Origin: a virus
DNA: 64,000 nt
IMG/VR virus record: IMGVR_UViG_3300022562_001644
Location: 27,959-91,958 of that record
Strand: one strand, 5' to 3'
The translations under genes and the position numbers were made by a program. The notes below the pieces were generated by a model, which had not been told where the DNA came from, ran no database searches, and worked only from the letters and a program-made list of their open reading frames with translations. Below, in pieces: positions 16,105 through 24,816 of this stretch. Position 1 is the stretch's first letter, and the number at the start of each line of letters is the position of its first letter.

Positions 16105-16977
16105 CTAGCCGGTGATGATTACGGGACCGCGACCAGACTTCTGCTTGTCGCCGCCGCCAGAAAGCGCCCTGTGACCCATATATCCCGCGCCAGCGTAGAG
16201 AGCAGGTTTCTTCATGGCATTGAGCTGCTTGCTGGTGAGACCAACCTCAGACCCACCAATCGTTCCGCTGACGGCGTAGTTCTTGGTGGCTTTCTCGCCA
16301 GCCTGAGCTGCCTGCATGGGGACAGACTTTTTCAGGTCATCGAACCCTGGAACCTTTTTGAAGCTCGTGTTTGGCATCGAGGTAAGAAGATTCAGTGATG
16401 AATCGTCGCCGAGATTCCGCCTCATCCTGGATAGGATAGCCATTTTCTCTGCTTCACTGGCACCCTCGGCCCTTCTAAGAACATCCTGCCACTCGCGAAT
16501 GTTCTTGCTGCTGTAGGCCTGAGCCTTCTCAAGCTTTTGGCCGGCTCGACCGAACCTTTTGGTCGCTACAAATTCTCGGGCCCGACGGCCCACTCGCCCG
16601 AAGACAGCCTGTTTCTCGAGAAACTCAGCAACCTCATGCGGGCTATGGCCAGCGTCAAGGGCAGCTTTGATGAAAGCTGCTTCCTTGGAGCCAAACTGCG
16701 CGGCCACCTTCACCGACCCTGGAGAGGAGTCTTCGATTTCTCGAAGCTCGGACAGAGTCCGGCCAATGATGGCGACCGCAGCAGTTTTCTCGACCAGTTC
16801 CTGCTGGTTCGACGAAACGACCTCTTCGGGGGTCGCCTCTGCAGCACGACGACACCGCTCGGCCAGTTTCTGAAGATCAGGTCCCTGGCTTTTTGCGGCG
16901 GCTTGTTTTTTCAAGCTGCCACCGGAGAGCTCGCTGACTCCGGTGACATCAAGAAGTTGATCGAGTGTGTAGCCCAT
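16105..16977 (-). CDS. Hypothetical Lys/Ala-rich virion-region protein, 290 aa
   Basis: The N-terminal ~90 residues contain repeated K-x-A units (KKQAAAKS, LQKLAERC, VEKTAAVA, VKVAAQ) and a helix pattern. The centre is arginine-rich (FGRVGRRAREFVATKRFGR). The end is glycine-rich and flexible (AGAGYMGHRALSGGGDKQKS). No enzyme motif. The placement and composition suggest a procapsid core or internal protein processed by the protease, which is an inference. Confidence 0.55.
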   Translation of the reverse strand: MGYTLDQLLDVTGVSELSGGSLKKQAAAKSQGPDLQKLAERCRRAAEATPEEVVSSNQQELVEKTAAVAIIGRTLSELREIEDSSPGSVKVAAQFGSKEAAFIKAALDAGHSPHEVAEFLEKQAVFGRVGRRAREFVATKRFGRAGQKLEKAQAYSSKNIREWQDVLRRAEGASEAEKMAILSRMRRNLGDDSSLNLLTSMPNTSFKKVPGFDDLKKSVPMQAAQAGEKATKNYAVSGTIGGSEVGLTSKQLNAMKKPALYAGAGYMGHRALSGGGDKQKSGRGPVIITG

Positions 16978-17019
16978 CTACATTTCCCCTGTGGGATGAG
17001 GTTTACCCTCGGTAATCCC

Positions 17020-17472
17020 CTAGCCGGGGTAGTGCTTAGAGATCAGGTGAGAGACGTAAGAAGGGTCTTCGGCCATGCGCTCGAGGATTGCAGCCTTGAT
17101 GGAGGCCTTCTTCTCGGACTCTTCGCCGCCCTTGTCTTCCTCGCCTTCACTCTTGGCTTTAGTTTCCTCGTCCTTTTTCTCGGACTCGGAAGACTTCTCG
17201 CCTCGAGCTTTCGCCATGAGGGCGGCGACGGCTTTCTCTTTCTCGCCTTCGCTCGCCTCAGGCATTTCCTCTTCCATCGCCTCTTTGACCAGATCGGCCA
17301 TGACGTGATGGGCGAGAACTCGACCAATGTGGTCGTAGTCCTGTGCTTGCTTGATCAGCTCAGCGTCGACATTCGAGAAGTCGGCTCCGTACTGAGCGGA
17401 AGCCTGCGCCTGGGCTTCTTTGACGTGGTCTTGCTCATTGAGCGCCACGAACACTTCTTTGAGTGAGTTCAT
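17020..17472 (-). CDS. Acidic scaffold-like protein, paralogue A, 150 aa
   Basis: ATG 17472 (second of two adjacent ATGs) has the better spacing to GGAG. The N-terminus MNSLKEVFVALNEQD, followed by HVKEAQAQASAQYGADF, matches the segment of the 17523 gene that starts MHSLQDIYMAINQHD. Both continue to a D-x-x-GR(I/V) helix, here DHIGRVLAHHVMADLVKEA. The rest is a highly charged low-complexity linker (KSSESEKKDEETKAKSEGEE) and a short folded end. This is typical of a scaffold or core protein, though unproven. Confidence 0.55.
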   Translation of the reverse strand: MNSLKEVFVALNEQDHVKEAQAQASAQYGADFSNVDAELIKQAQDYDHIGRVLAHHVMADLVKEAMEEEMPEASEGEKEKAVAALMAKARGEKSSESEKKDEETKAKSEGEEDKGGEESEKKASIKAAILERMAEDPSYVSHLISKHYPG

Positions 17473-17522
17473 CATCTTCTCCGGGGTTCAGTTGGAAATA
17501 ACGGTCGGGGAAAACCCCAGGC

Positions 17523-18239
17523 TTACGCCTGGAGATCTCGAACCGTGGCGAACCCGGCCGGCGAACCGCTGCCCAGGCTGGTCGCCATGGACTCGGGGTC
17601 ATCGCTGGTGCCCTGGCCGGCAGAGATGGTTTTGTTCGGCTTCAGCGAGTCTTTGTAGACTTGCTTCGGCGCCATGCCGGCGGTTTCGATCTTGCCGTCG
17701 TGGGCTTCGTTGCCAGCGAAGTTGGTTTCGACAGTCGGCAGACCGCGATCACCAAGAGCCGGGGTCGACGCCGCAGACGGCGATTCGGTCATCTGGTTCT
17801 CGTTGACATCGGTGTCCATGTTGCCGGCGAGCTTCTGGAACTCATCGAAGAAGCCGCGAGCCATGATGCGGCCAGCAGCGTCATACTCCGATGCGATCTT
17901 GATGATGTCCGGAGTCTCCTCCTGAACGTACTCATCGGCCTCGGCGTCGGCCAGAGCCTCAGCCATCTTGGCAAAGTCGACGTCTTCTTCGCCGTAGTAC
18001 TCTTCGCCGTAAGCTTGCGGGATGGCGGCGGCTTCTTTGACCACGCCATCGTGCTGATTGATTGCCATGTAGATGTCTTGCAGTGAGTGCATTTGTTCCC
18101 CTCCAGAGGCGAGCTTGGTTGTGCCGACACCATCGTCGGCAAAGTTACTATCCGAGACGAATTCGCCTCCGGAATCAAAGGTTTCATCGGCGGCCGCAGC
18201 CGAACCGAACTTCTCCATCAACTCATTGAGAGTGGCCAT
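17523..18239 (-). CDS. Acidic scaffold-like protein, paralogue B, 238 aa
   Basis: The frame opens at ATG 18239 (MATLNELMEKFG) with a weak ribosome site. An internal in-frame ATG at 18092 (MHSLQDIYMAINQHD) has a strong GGAGGGG site and would give 189 residues aligned with paralogue A, so two products are possible. Near the middle, after Asp-Ala, it carries the tag-like helix AGRIMARGFFDEFQKLAGN. The remainder is acidic or disordered, ending with Gly/Ser-rich sequence. It overlaps the protease-like gene upstream by 17 nt. Confidence 0.6.
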   Translation of the reverse strand: MATLNELMEKFGSAAAADETFDSGGEFVSDSNFADDGVGTTKLASGGEQMHSLQDIYMAINQHDGVVKEAAAIPQAYGEEYYGEEDVDFAKMAEALADAEADEYVQEETPDIIKIASEYDAAGRIMARGFFDEFQKLAGNMDTDVNENQMTESPSAASTPALGDRGLPTVETNFAGNEAHDGKIETAGMAPKQVYKDSLKPNKTISAGQGTSDDPESMATSLGSGSPAGFATVRDLQA

Positions 18240-20175
18240 GAGTGGTTCCTTTCTTTTTCTGCGCGAGCCGCTTGATTGCTTTGAAAATGGCTGCGTCGAT
18301 GGCTGCGCCAGCCAGTACAGCCGGCATGAGCTTTGAGGATGATCCCACCGCATACAGCGCCATGTCTCCCATTGCGCTGCTGTGCTTCGTGAGGTTTTTC
18401 ATCCCTTTCATCACCTGAGGTGCCAAGGCAAACGAGGCGAGTCCGGCAATATCTGGACGCATCGCTACGAAGCGATCGAATGCGTTCAGTTTTGCTCCCT
18501 GTCTCCATCGTTTTTGTTGGACGCCTGAGTAAATGTAAGCGAGGGGAATGAGGCCAATACGGGCCAATGGGTTCACCCCTGCAGTCTTGGAATGATGGTA
18601 GGCGGATGATTTCTTACCGTCAAGCCCGCGTCCTGTGCCGTTAGGACTTAATGGCATGGGCCTGTCTTGGGCGTCAAAGCCAACTGTAGCCCCGATTCCA
18701 GCACCGATTAGAATCGGAAGCAGCCACGGGTGCTTCGCCAGAGCCTTGATTGGGGCCGGTCCTTTGGTCACAAGCCCCGGGAAAGCCCTGCGGAAAACCA
18801 AGAATCCACCGGCCAGAGCCATGCTTGCTGGAAGCATTCCTCTCGTGCCCGACGAGGCCCGCAACCCCTCTTCGGTCATCGGATACCACTGGTTGCCCCT
18901 ATCGTATCCGTCGAAGTCAGCTTTCTTCTCCATGTCTTGGAGGCGCCCGAGAAGAATTTCTGGGTAGCAGGACCGGTCAGCGACATAGGGTCGAAGCATC
19001 ATCGCCACCTTTTCGCTGACGTCATCTTCCCCAAGCTGCGCAAATTCACTTGACCAGGATGGTGGCGTCGAGCTCGGTCTGGTCTCATCGAAAACCAGGC
19101 GATTCCGCTCGAGCTGGTCGGCGAGCTTCACATGCCCCTGCTTGATTAGGATGATTCGCTGGAATTCCTGCGGTCGAAGATCGATACCAAGAGCGGCGAT
19201 AGTGCCAAGAATTTTCCGCAGAGGGAATCCGTTGGACAGTCGGTCGAGAAGTTCGGGCGGCAGCGGTCGCTCCATCCCTTTGACCGTGCCAGCGTCCTCC
19301 ATAAAGGAGTTCAGCTTGGCCTTGTCCTCGGGGGTGGCCCCTTCAATGTTCGCCGCCGGCTGCGAAGGAACATCTTTCTCGATCTCGGCCCGCTTGTCCT
19401 GGGCGGCCCGCTTATCTTCTGCAGACAGCTTGGAGTAGAAGACTTCCCCGAGTTCCGCTGACGGACGCACCTCATATGGGCGCTGAGTGTAAGCCACCTT
19501 CTTGAGGACATGGCTAGCCTTCTCGGCGCCAATGGTGACGAAGCTGATGTCGAAAAACTTCGGAAGCCTGTTGTAGGCAAAGACCCTGCGACCATCCTGC
19601 AAGATCTTGTTCATTTGGTAGCGCAGATGCGTGCAGTACTCACCACGGTTCCGTGCGCGGTTTTTACAGATGGAGCATTCGTCCCACGGGACCTTGCAGC
19701 CCATCGAGACATCCCAGTAGTGGTTCTTTGCCAGGTCGCCAAGAATATCCTGACACTTCATGTCGTCGACGATGACGATGAGAAGAACCCGGTGCATGTT
19801 GGGGTCGTAGGCAGATAGCTTGACCTTCTCCCCGTATGCGCGCGCTGGGTCTTTGTTGACATGGTGCTTGTACGGGTAGGCGTAATGCATGAACGTCTCG
19901 TACCCGTAGTCGGCACCTTTGTGGCGGAGGGCTTCTTCGGGGAAGTAGTCTCCGTTGACGTTCGATCCGTAGTACTCGCCAGCCCCCATCGCATCGATGA
20001 GGAGCTGCGTCTTCCCGGGGATGGGCTTGGCCGACCGGATGTAGTTTTCCATCTCCGGTGGCAGCGGACGAGCCATCTTGATATGGCCGATGGTCTTGTT
20101 GACGTCGGCCTCGATGGGAAAGATGTGGGGTCCGGTAGCGTTGTCGTACCCCGCAAATGTGACAAGCTTGTACAT
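18223..20175 (-). CDS. Putative prohead protease with C-terminal hydrophobic extension
   Basis: 650 residues, start coupled to the upstream stop (TAATG). The N-terminal ~230 residues look like a head-maturation serine protease: a beta core, His104/His105 in YPYKHHVNKDPARAYGE, and Ser157 in YWDVSMGCKV. Next comes a Cys/His cluster (C167, C170, C181, H183) that probably binds zinc. This order is the expected His...Ser arrangement of phage prohead proteases. The C-terminal half is unusual: hydrophobic helices near residues 460-520 and 600-640 (HPWLLPILIGAGIGATVGF). Encoded upstream of the capsid gene, as expected. The assignment is moderate because no family search was possible. Confidence 0.5.
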   Translation of the reverse strand: MYKLVTFAGYDNATGPHIFPIEADVNKTIGHIKMARPLPPEMENYIRSAKPIPGKTQLLIDAMGAGEYYGSNVNGDYFPEEALRHKGADYGYETFMHYAYPYKHHVNKDPARAYGEKVKLSAYDPNMHRVLLIVIVDDMKCQDILGDLAKNHYWDVSMGCKVPWDECSICKNRARNRGEYCTHLRYQMNKILQDGRRVFAYNRLPKFFDISFVTIGAEKASHVLKKVAYTQRPYEVRPSAELGEVFYSKLSAEDKRAAQDKRAEIEKDVPSQPAANIEGATPEDKAKLNSFMEDAGTVKGMERPLPPELLDRLSNGFPLRKILGTIAALGIDLRPQEFQRIILIKQGHVKLADQLERNRLVFDETRPSSTPPSWSSEFAQLGEDDVSEKVAMMLRPYVADRSCYPEILLGRLQDMEKKADFDGYDRGNQWYPMTEEGLRASSGTRGMLPASMALAGGFLVFRRAFPGLVTKGPAPIKALAKHPWLLPILIGAGIGATVGFDAQDRPMPLSPNGTGRGLDGKKSSAYHHSKTAGVNPLARIGLIPLAYIYSGVQQKRWRQGAKLNAFDRFVAMRPDIAGLASFALAPQVMKGMKNLTKHSSAMGDMALYAVGSSSKLMPAVLAGAAIDAAIFKAIKRLAQKKKGTTHGHSQ

Positions 20176-20816
20176 TAGGTTGGCGGCTTAAAGGTCGTAT
20201 TGCTGAGCGCGTTGCGTATCCTTGGAGCCGGCACAGGAGCACTGGCTACACTTCTCTGCGCTTGAGGCTGGAAGCTGGGGGTGAAGGACCCTTTTGGAGT
20301 GCCAGATGGGTTTAGCGCCCTCATAACGCCTCCGGCGAGCTGCTTTGCTTTGCCTACCTGCTTGCTGCCCTCAGCCTTCTGGTAGGCGTCCCAGCTCTTC
20401 TTCTTCTCAAGCCTGACCGCTCTTTCCTGATTCGTCTCCCAGGCCGGCCTATCGTACTTGGCCGCCGCGCCGCCCTTGCCCCTGTTACCAGAACCGCGCT
20501 GTTTGGACGCAGCCGGTGCTGATTCGGGCGATGAGTCGAACTTGATTCCAGGGGCTGGCCGATACTGCGCTGGTTGTTCGGTGGGCCTGTAGGCACCAGG
20601 GCTAACCCTCGAAACATTGACCGCCGGCTTCCCAAGAGGGCCAACCTCTGCCGGCTTTGGAGCCGGAGGGGATTTGGGCGCACCGCCCCCTGCCGGCTTT
20701 GAGGCCGGAGGGGGCTTGGGCTGGCTCGCCCGAAACGTACTTTGCTGCTCAAGTGGGGCCTGTGCGACCCCAAGCTTGAGCAGTTCAGTAGCGAATCCGT
20801 GCAGGAAGTGGTTCAC
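20175..20816 (-). CDS. GFxDEL-tag protein with Pro-rich body, 213 aa
   Basis: The N-terminus MNHFLHGFATELLKLGVA is a tag copy in which the acidic Asp is replaced by Thr. It is followed by a Pro/Lys/Ala-rich, probably disordered region (PKPPPASKPAGGGAPKSPPA), a basic helical segment (RAVRLEKKKSWDAYQKAEG), and a Pro-rich end. No folded domain was recognised. It is translationally coupled to the protease-like gene downstream, consistent with an internal head or core component. Confidence 0.6.
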   Translation of the reverse strand: MNHFLHGFATELLKLGVAQAPLEQQSTFRASQPKPPPASKPAGGGAPKSPPAPKPAEVGPLGKPAVNVSRVSPGAYRPTEQPAQYRPAPGIKFDSSPESAPAASKQRGSGNRGKGGAAAKYDRPAWETNQERAVRLEKKKSWDAYQKAEGSKQVGKAKQLAGGVMRALNPSGTPKGSFTPSFQPQAQRSVASAPVPAPRIRNALSNTTFKPPT

Positions 20817-20828
20817 GGTCAGTCAGTC

Positions 20829-21254
20829 TCAGCCCCGCTTCGGCACAGTGCCAGTTGCTCGAGAGTGAGTAACCGATTGCGAAGCTCCAAGGTCATTTTG
20901 GGGCTTCGGGGTAGAAGCCTTCCTGGATCCAGGCATACTAGAATAGCCAGTGTTCGATGACTTGGTGTTCCCACCAGTCATTTTCGACATTGGCCAGTTT
21001 GCCTTAGTCTGCGATGGACCTCCAGACAACTTCTGGCCGGCTACACTGTACTCGTTGTTCTTGTTAAGTTGAACGACGCCGCCCGTGAGATTCGGCGCAG
21101 CAAGCTTGCTGAGCTCATCGGCGAAACCGCGAGCCATGATGCGACCGGCGGCATCTTCTTCTTCGGCTTGCTTCCACATTTCAGCCGCTTGCTTTTCGAG
21201 CTCCTCGTCCAAGGGGACGATTTGCTGGTTGTACAGATCTGTAAGACTATCCAT
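20829..21254 (-). CDS. Tag-bearing scaffold-like protein, paralogue C, 141 aa
   Basis: AAGGAG ribosome site. It begins MDSLTDLYNQQIVPLDEEL and runs through K-x-A helices to AAGRIMARGFADELSKLAAP (residues 35-54), the same helix as in the 17523 gene. Residues 55-141 are Ser/Thr/Gly-rich and likely disordered (NTGYSSMPGSRKAS). It shares its architecture with paralogues A and B, so the three form a small family around the protease gene. Function unknown; capsid-core association is inferred. Confidence 0.6.
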   Translation of the reverse strand: MDSLTDLYNQQIVPLDEELEKQAAEMWKQAEEEDAAGRIMARGFADELSKLAAPNLTGGVVQLNKNNEYSVAGQKLSGGPSQTKANWPMSKMTGGNTKSSNTGYSSMPGSRKASTPKPQNDLGASQSVTHSRATGTVPKRG

Positions 21255-21280
21255 TTTCCTGCTCCTTGGTTATTGCGGGC

Positions 21281-22366
21281 TTAATCCCCGGCGACCAGTT
21301 TCTTAAGCCCGCCGAACGTTCTTCCGGCGAGACTGGGTTGTGGTTTGCGTCCAACTTTGGCCAAACGGCCAAGACCTTTCATGCCCGCGCGTCCGAGAAG
21401 GAAGGCGCCGAGACCCACGGCGAGTTTGCTCTTGGATGCATCCTCAAGCAACTTTCCACCCCTATCCACAATCTCACGACCACCTTCTTCGCCCGTTCTC
21501 ACGATGTTGCGTCCGAGCTCCTCGAGGGAGACAGCAGACTTTTCCATCCCTCGGTTGTACGAGGTCCCAAGGAATCGCTGCGGCGCCGCAGGGGCGGAAG
21601 CATGCTTGCCCATCTGATGACCCGAGCCCTTGCCCATACGCATGCGACCGCCTTCGACCAGGCCGTGACCCGTGCCGGTGTAGGCCGGTCCCTTGGCAGT
21701 GGTGCTGTGGAAGCGTTCGCCGCCAGCCTCGAGGGCCTCGGGTTGCTCGTATGATGGGCGATGGAATCCGGTCGGCAGACCGTCGCTCTCCATCACGTCA
21801 ATGTCGCTTGGAGTGGCAGCCGCGGACTTCTCTTCACTGTCTTCACCCTCTTCACCCTCTTCGGCCTTGCGTTCTTTGCCGCCGGCGGCATTGGCAAGGA
21901 GGTCTTGGAGACGATCCGTGTCGTTCTCCTTCTTCTCGGACTCCTTGCTTTTCACGCCCTCGCCAGAGCCGTACATGCCGCCACCCTTGCTGCCGGGCTG
22001 AATCATGACGTTCCGGCCCACCGACTGACCGCTCAGCATGCCATCATTGGGAGGCGAGACATTCATTCCTCCGCCGGCCGGAGTACTCGCTGCTTGCGCG
22101 CTCTTCTCGTGGAAGTTTGCGTCATCCCGGCCTGGCATGTCACGAAAGAACCGACCAGCCTGAGGACGAGCCATCTTCTCGAAGAACAAGCCTTCGGATG
22201 CTTTCTTTTCTCGCATGGGGGGTAGGTTCTTTCTCTTGGGGTTTACCTGAGGGTTCTTCTTCTCGGGAAGATTTTTGAAGCTCTTCGTCTCGTCAGCCCA
22301 CTCTTTGGCCTTACTGGGATTGGTGGCGAACATCCACCTTTGCTGGGCTTTGGACTTGAAGGGCAT
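21281..22366 (-). CDS. Virion-region protein with KSKAQQRWMFA motif, 361 aa
   Basis: It starts MPFKSKAQQRWMFATNP followed by SKAKEWADETKSFKNLPEK, a motif common at the ends of phage and prophage proteins of unknown role. Next come FEKMARPQAGRFFRDMPG, long Gly/Ser/Glu-rich disordered stretches, and a C-terminal basic/hydrophobic helix (KLAVGLGAFLLGRAGMKGLG). The layout suggests an internal virion protein. It ends exactly one base before the start of the metallopeptidase-like gene's stop region, so the two are tightly packed. Confidence 0.55.
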   Translation of the reverse strand: MPFKSKAQQRWMFATNPSKAKEWADETKSFKNLPEKKNPQVNPKRKNLPPMREKKASEGLFFEKMARPQAGRFFRDMPGRDDANFHEKSAQAASTPAGGGMNVSPPNDGMLSGQSVGRNVMIQPGSKGGGMYGSGEGVKSKESEKKENDTDRLQDLLANAAGGKERKAEEGEEGEDSEEKSAAATPSDIDVMESDGLPTGFHRPSYEQPEALEAGGERFHSTTAKGPAYTGTGHGLVEGGRMRMGKGSGHQMGKHASAPAAPQRFLGTSYNRGMEKSAVSLEELGRNIVRTGEEGGREIVDRGGKLLEDASKSKLAVGLGAFLLGRAGMKGLGRLAKVGRKPQPSLAGRTFGGLKKLVAGD

Positions 22367-22696
22367 TTACTTCCCCGATGCGGCCTGTCGGCGATGCTGC
22401 ATGAGAGCTCGATGGTAAGCAAGAACACCTTCGCGGCGACCGATCATGCGAGCCTGCTGGGCCACGTCCATGACATCTTTGCTGCCGCTCTCGTAGCCGG
22501 ACTTTCTGCCTCTGCGCCGACCGACCTCAGCGCCAGCGGCTCCGGTTGCGCCAGCCACGAGAAGGCCTTTGCCAACACTCATCTTGCCTGGAGTTCGACC
22601 TTGGGCAGCTCGACGCCCGACCATTTGAGCAAGGCGGCCCATCGATGGGCGAGCCATCTTGACCAGTTCGTCACCGAAGCCACTAATAAAATTCAT
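22367..22696 (-). CDS. Possible nested in-frame product: GFxDEL-tag protein, 109 aa
   Basis: An internal ATG at 22696 within the metallopeptidase-like frame is preceded by AAGGGAG nine bases upstream. It would start MNFISGFGDELVKMA, exactly like the stand-alone tag proteins at 11952, 20816, 25847 and 28110, where the tag is at the very N-terminus. Expression as a separate product is inferred from that ribosome site and from the family pattern. Confidence 0.4.
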   Translation of the reverse strand: MNFISGFGDELVKMARPSMGRLAQMVGRRAAQGRTPGKMSVGKGLLVAGATGAAGAEVGRRRGRKSGYESGSKDVMDVAQQARMIGRREGVLAYHRALMQHRRQAASGK

Positions 22697-23200
22697 CGCT
22701 ACTTTCTCCCTTTGAGCTCGATCGAGAAGATCCTGCATGAACTGCGCCTTGCGTGGAACCACTTCTTTGGTTTTTTCGTTGTGAATGAAGAACTCAGAGA
22801 AGGTGTCGCAGAAATCTTCCTCTGGGCTTGTTTTCGCATAATCGTCGACAAATCCATCGCCCTTTGTTGACTCAGACCATTCTAAAACAAGGGAAGGGTC
22901 GTGTTTGAGGATGGCGTGAGCGAGCTCATGATAGACAGATCGGCGAAACTGTTCAGGATCAATCTTCCCGTCATGATACACGCCCTTGTCGAATACAACA
23001 ATTGCGCCGAGCTTCGGCTCGTACTTTGAATGCCCCGGAGCCTCGGGGGGTGCATTTATGAGGACCGGCCGCCTGATGATGCTTTTGATATGGGGGTTTT
23101 GCTCGAGCCATGCCGACGGCAATGGTTTGAGCATCGCCAAGAGATGGCGAGCCTCCTGGGGCGACCATTTGCCCTCGAGCTCGACGCCGCGAATTCTCAT
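22367..23200 (-). CDS. HExxH metallopeptidase-like protein fused to GFxDEL-tag protein
   Basis: 277 residues. The first ~165 contain the zinc-protease signature HELAH (His91, Glu92, His95) and a downstream acidic motif SPEEDFCDTFSEFF (residues 125-138) that could supply the third ligand, as in gluzincin-type peptidases. From Met169 the sequence reads MNFISGFGDELVKMARP, a full tag. It then continues as a small basic protein with a Gly/Ala helix (GLLVAGATGAAGAEVG). That Met has its own ribosome site, so this may be a fusion of two genes still able to make the small one alone. Confidence 0.6.
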   Translation of the reverse strand: MRIRGVELEGKWSPQEARHLLAMLKPLPSAWLEQNPHIKSIIRRPVLINAPPEAPGHSKYEPKLGAIVVFDKGVYHDGKIDPEQFRRSVYHELAHAILKHDPSLVLEWSESTKGDGFVDDYAKTSPEEDFCDTFSEFFIHNEKTKEVVPRKAQFMQDLLDRAQREKVAMNFISGFGDELVKMARPSMGRLAQMVGRRAAQGRTPGKMSVGKGLLVAGATGAAGAEVGRRRGRKSGYESGSKDVMDVAQQARMIGRREGVLAYHRALMQHRRQAASGK

Positions 23201-24807
23201 AGGACACGCGCGAGGTCCGAATACATCTTGGCAAGCACGCCGCCAGAAAGAGCAGCGCCAGCTGCGACCAGTCCAGCAAAGCGAAGAGGATGGCGCTCAC
23301 GCCACTCGTCGTTGGTGCGGCTGTGAACCAGAGCAAGACCTTCGTCTGAGCCCGATTGAGTTCTGCGAACGTCCGCTGGGTCCATCCGCTTCCGAACCTC
23401 CTTGCCGCTTTCTGTACCGTAAAGATACAGACCGGCGAGGGTCGCAGGCACGGCAGAGATCATCGCGCCCTGGATAAATGTTGGATCGGTGCCAACTTCT
23501 TTGGCGGCCTGAGTGACCCGGTGCAGAACCTCGCGGTTGTTGATCATGTCCTTGGACTGCTGGGCGATTTGCTTCCCAAGGAAGGCTGCGTCTCTCCCCG
23601 CCGATCTGATGCCTCGAGCGGCTTGCCCGATGAGATCTACTGGATTCATAGACCTAGCAAGGTCAGAGATGGCACCGCTGGTTTTCTCCAGGTCTTGCAG
23701 CTTCTGGGCAATCAAGTCTTCGGTCTCACCCTTCTCCTCCCTTGCCTCCCGCATGTACTTGCGAGCAAGCGAGAGCCCAACGATCGTAGGGATGGCACCG
23801 AGAACGTAGGTTCCCCACCCTGCACCAAGACGCTTGAGGGATTTCAGCGCAGCCGCACGCCCTTCTGTCTCCTTGATGTGCTGAAGTGCGAGGACCGACG
23901 CCTTAGCCTCCGGGTAGAGAGTCGTTGCAGCAATCGTGGCCCCGGCAATCTCCGGGGCATGCCTTTGCATGAACTCAATGGCCTTGTCGTCGATGGTTCC
24001 CGGGAGAAGCTCTTTGATTCGATCACCGGCAATGAGCGCGGTGGGCAGAGCAATCTGCGCACTTCTGCGAAGCAATGGCTCCAGGTTTGCGCGAACCTTG
24101 CCAATCCGACCCTTGGTATAGTCGGCTGCGTGGCCGAGTTCGTGTAGCGCGAGCTCCTTGCTGACATCGGGGAGGTAGACGCGCTTTGTTGCGAGCTCGT
24201 ATCGAGGACCAAGCATCCAGTTGAGTGGTCCCTGCTTTAGGTTTGTGGTGACACCCTTTTGAGCCAGGTTGTGCTTGTCGATGAATGAGTCGACGGTGTC
24301 CGTGATCTTGCTAACGGTACCCAGCACATTTATCCGCTTCTCCCCCAGAGGATGTTTCCAGGTGTGCTTGTACTCTGGGTTTTCTGCGAAGCGAGCGAAG
24401 GCTTCGTCGGTCTCCTTCAATACAGCCTCCGGAATGCCAGGTATCCGAGCCTTCACATCAAAGAGACCAAGCAAGCGAGCTTTCGGATCCTTCGCACCGT
24501 AGTTGAGATCACCCAGCCGTTTCAGATCGGACGCCTGGGTCTGCCTGATGATTGTTGCGAACGGAGACTCCTTATCACCCTTCATCATTGCGTTGCGGAG
24601 GGCCACGTTGCCAAGGAAGCTGGCGACCCCGCCAACGGTGGAGCCGCCGACGGCGAGTATTCCTGCCATGGCTCGTTCCCCTGGATCAATACTTTGTGGA
24701 TCCGGGTCGCGAGTGAAAGGCTTCTGCTCAATATCTTGAGCGGTATCTACCGCAGACTCTGTCGCGGTCTTCTCGTTCAAGAAGAATGTAAGGGGATCCC
24801 TGCTCAC
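23197..24807 (-). CDS. Membrane-type zincin-like virion-region protein, 536 aa
   Basis: HELGH (His222, Glu223, His226) in SKELALHELGHAADY is a clear HExxH site. A Glu in TTLYPEAKASVLAL (~300) may be the third ligand. Hydrophobic helices flank it: residues ~46-70, IALPTALIAG, TYVLGAIPTIVGLSLA and the C-terminal LRFAGLVAAGAALSGGV. The HELGHA-to-REEKGE block (~222-380) aligns by eye with the 42632 protein, so they are paralogues. It could be a peptidase acting on the host envelope or a structural relic; activity is not proven. Overlaps the 22367 gene by 4 nt. Confidence 0.55.
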   Translation of the reverse strand: MSRDPLTFFLNEKTATESAVDTAQDIEQKPFTRDPDPQSIDPGERAMAGILAVGGSTVGGVASFLGNVALRNAMMKGDKESPFATIIRQTQASDLKRLGDLNYGAKDPKARLLGLFDVKARIPGIPEAVLKETDEAFARFAENPEYKHTWKHPLGEKRINVLGTVSKITDTVDSFIDKHNLAQKGVTTNLKQGPLNWMLGPRYELATKRVYLPDVSKELALHELGHAADYTKGRIGKVRANLEPLLRRSAQIALPTALIAGDRIKELLPGTIDDKAIEFMQRHAPEIAGATIAATTLYPEAKASVLALQHIKETEGRAAALKSLKRLGAGWGTYVLGAIPTIVGLSLARKYMREAREEKGETEDLIAQKLQDLEKTSGAISDLARSMNPVDLIGQAARGIRSAGRDAAFLGKQIAQQSKDMINNREVLHRVTQAAKEVGTDPTFIQGAMISAVPATLAGLYLYGTESGKEVRKRMDPADVRRTQSGSDEGLALVHSRTNDEWRERHPLRFAGLVAAGAALSGGVLAKMYSDLARVL

Positions 24808-24816
24808 GGGGTTCCC

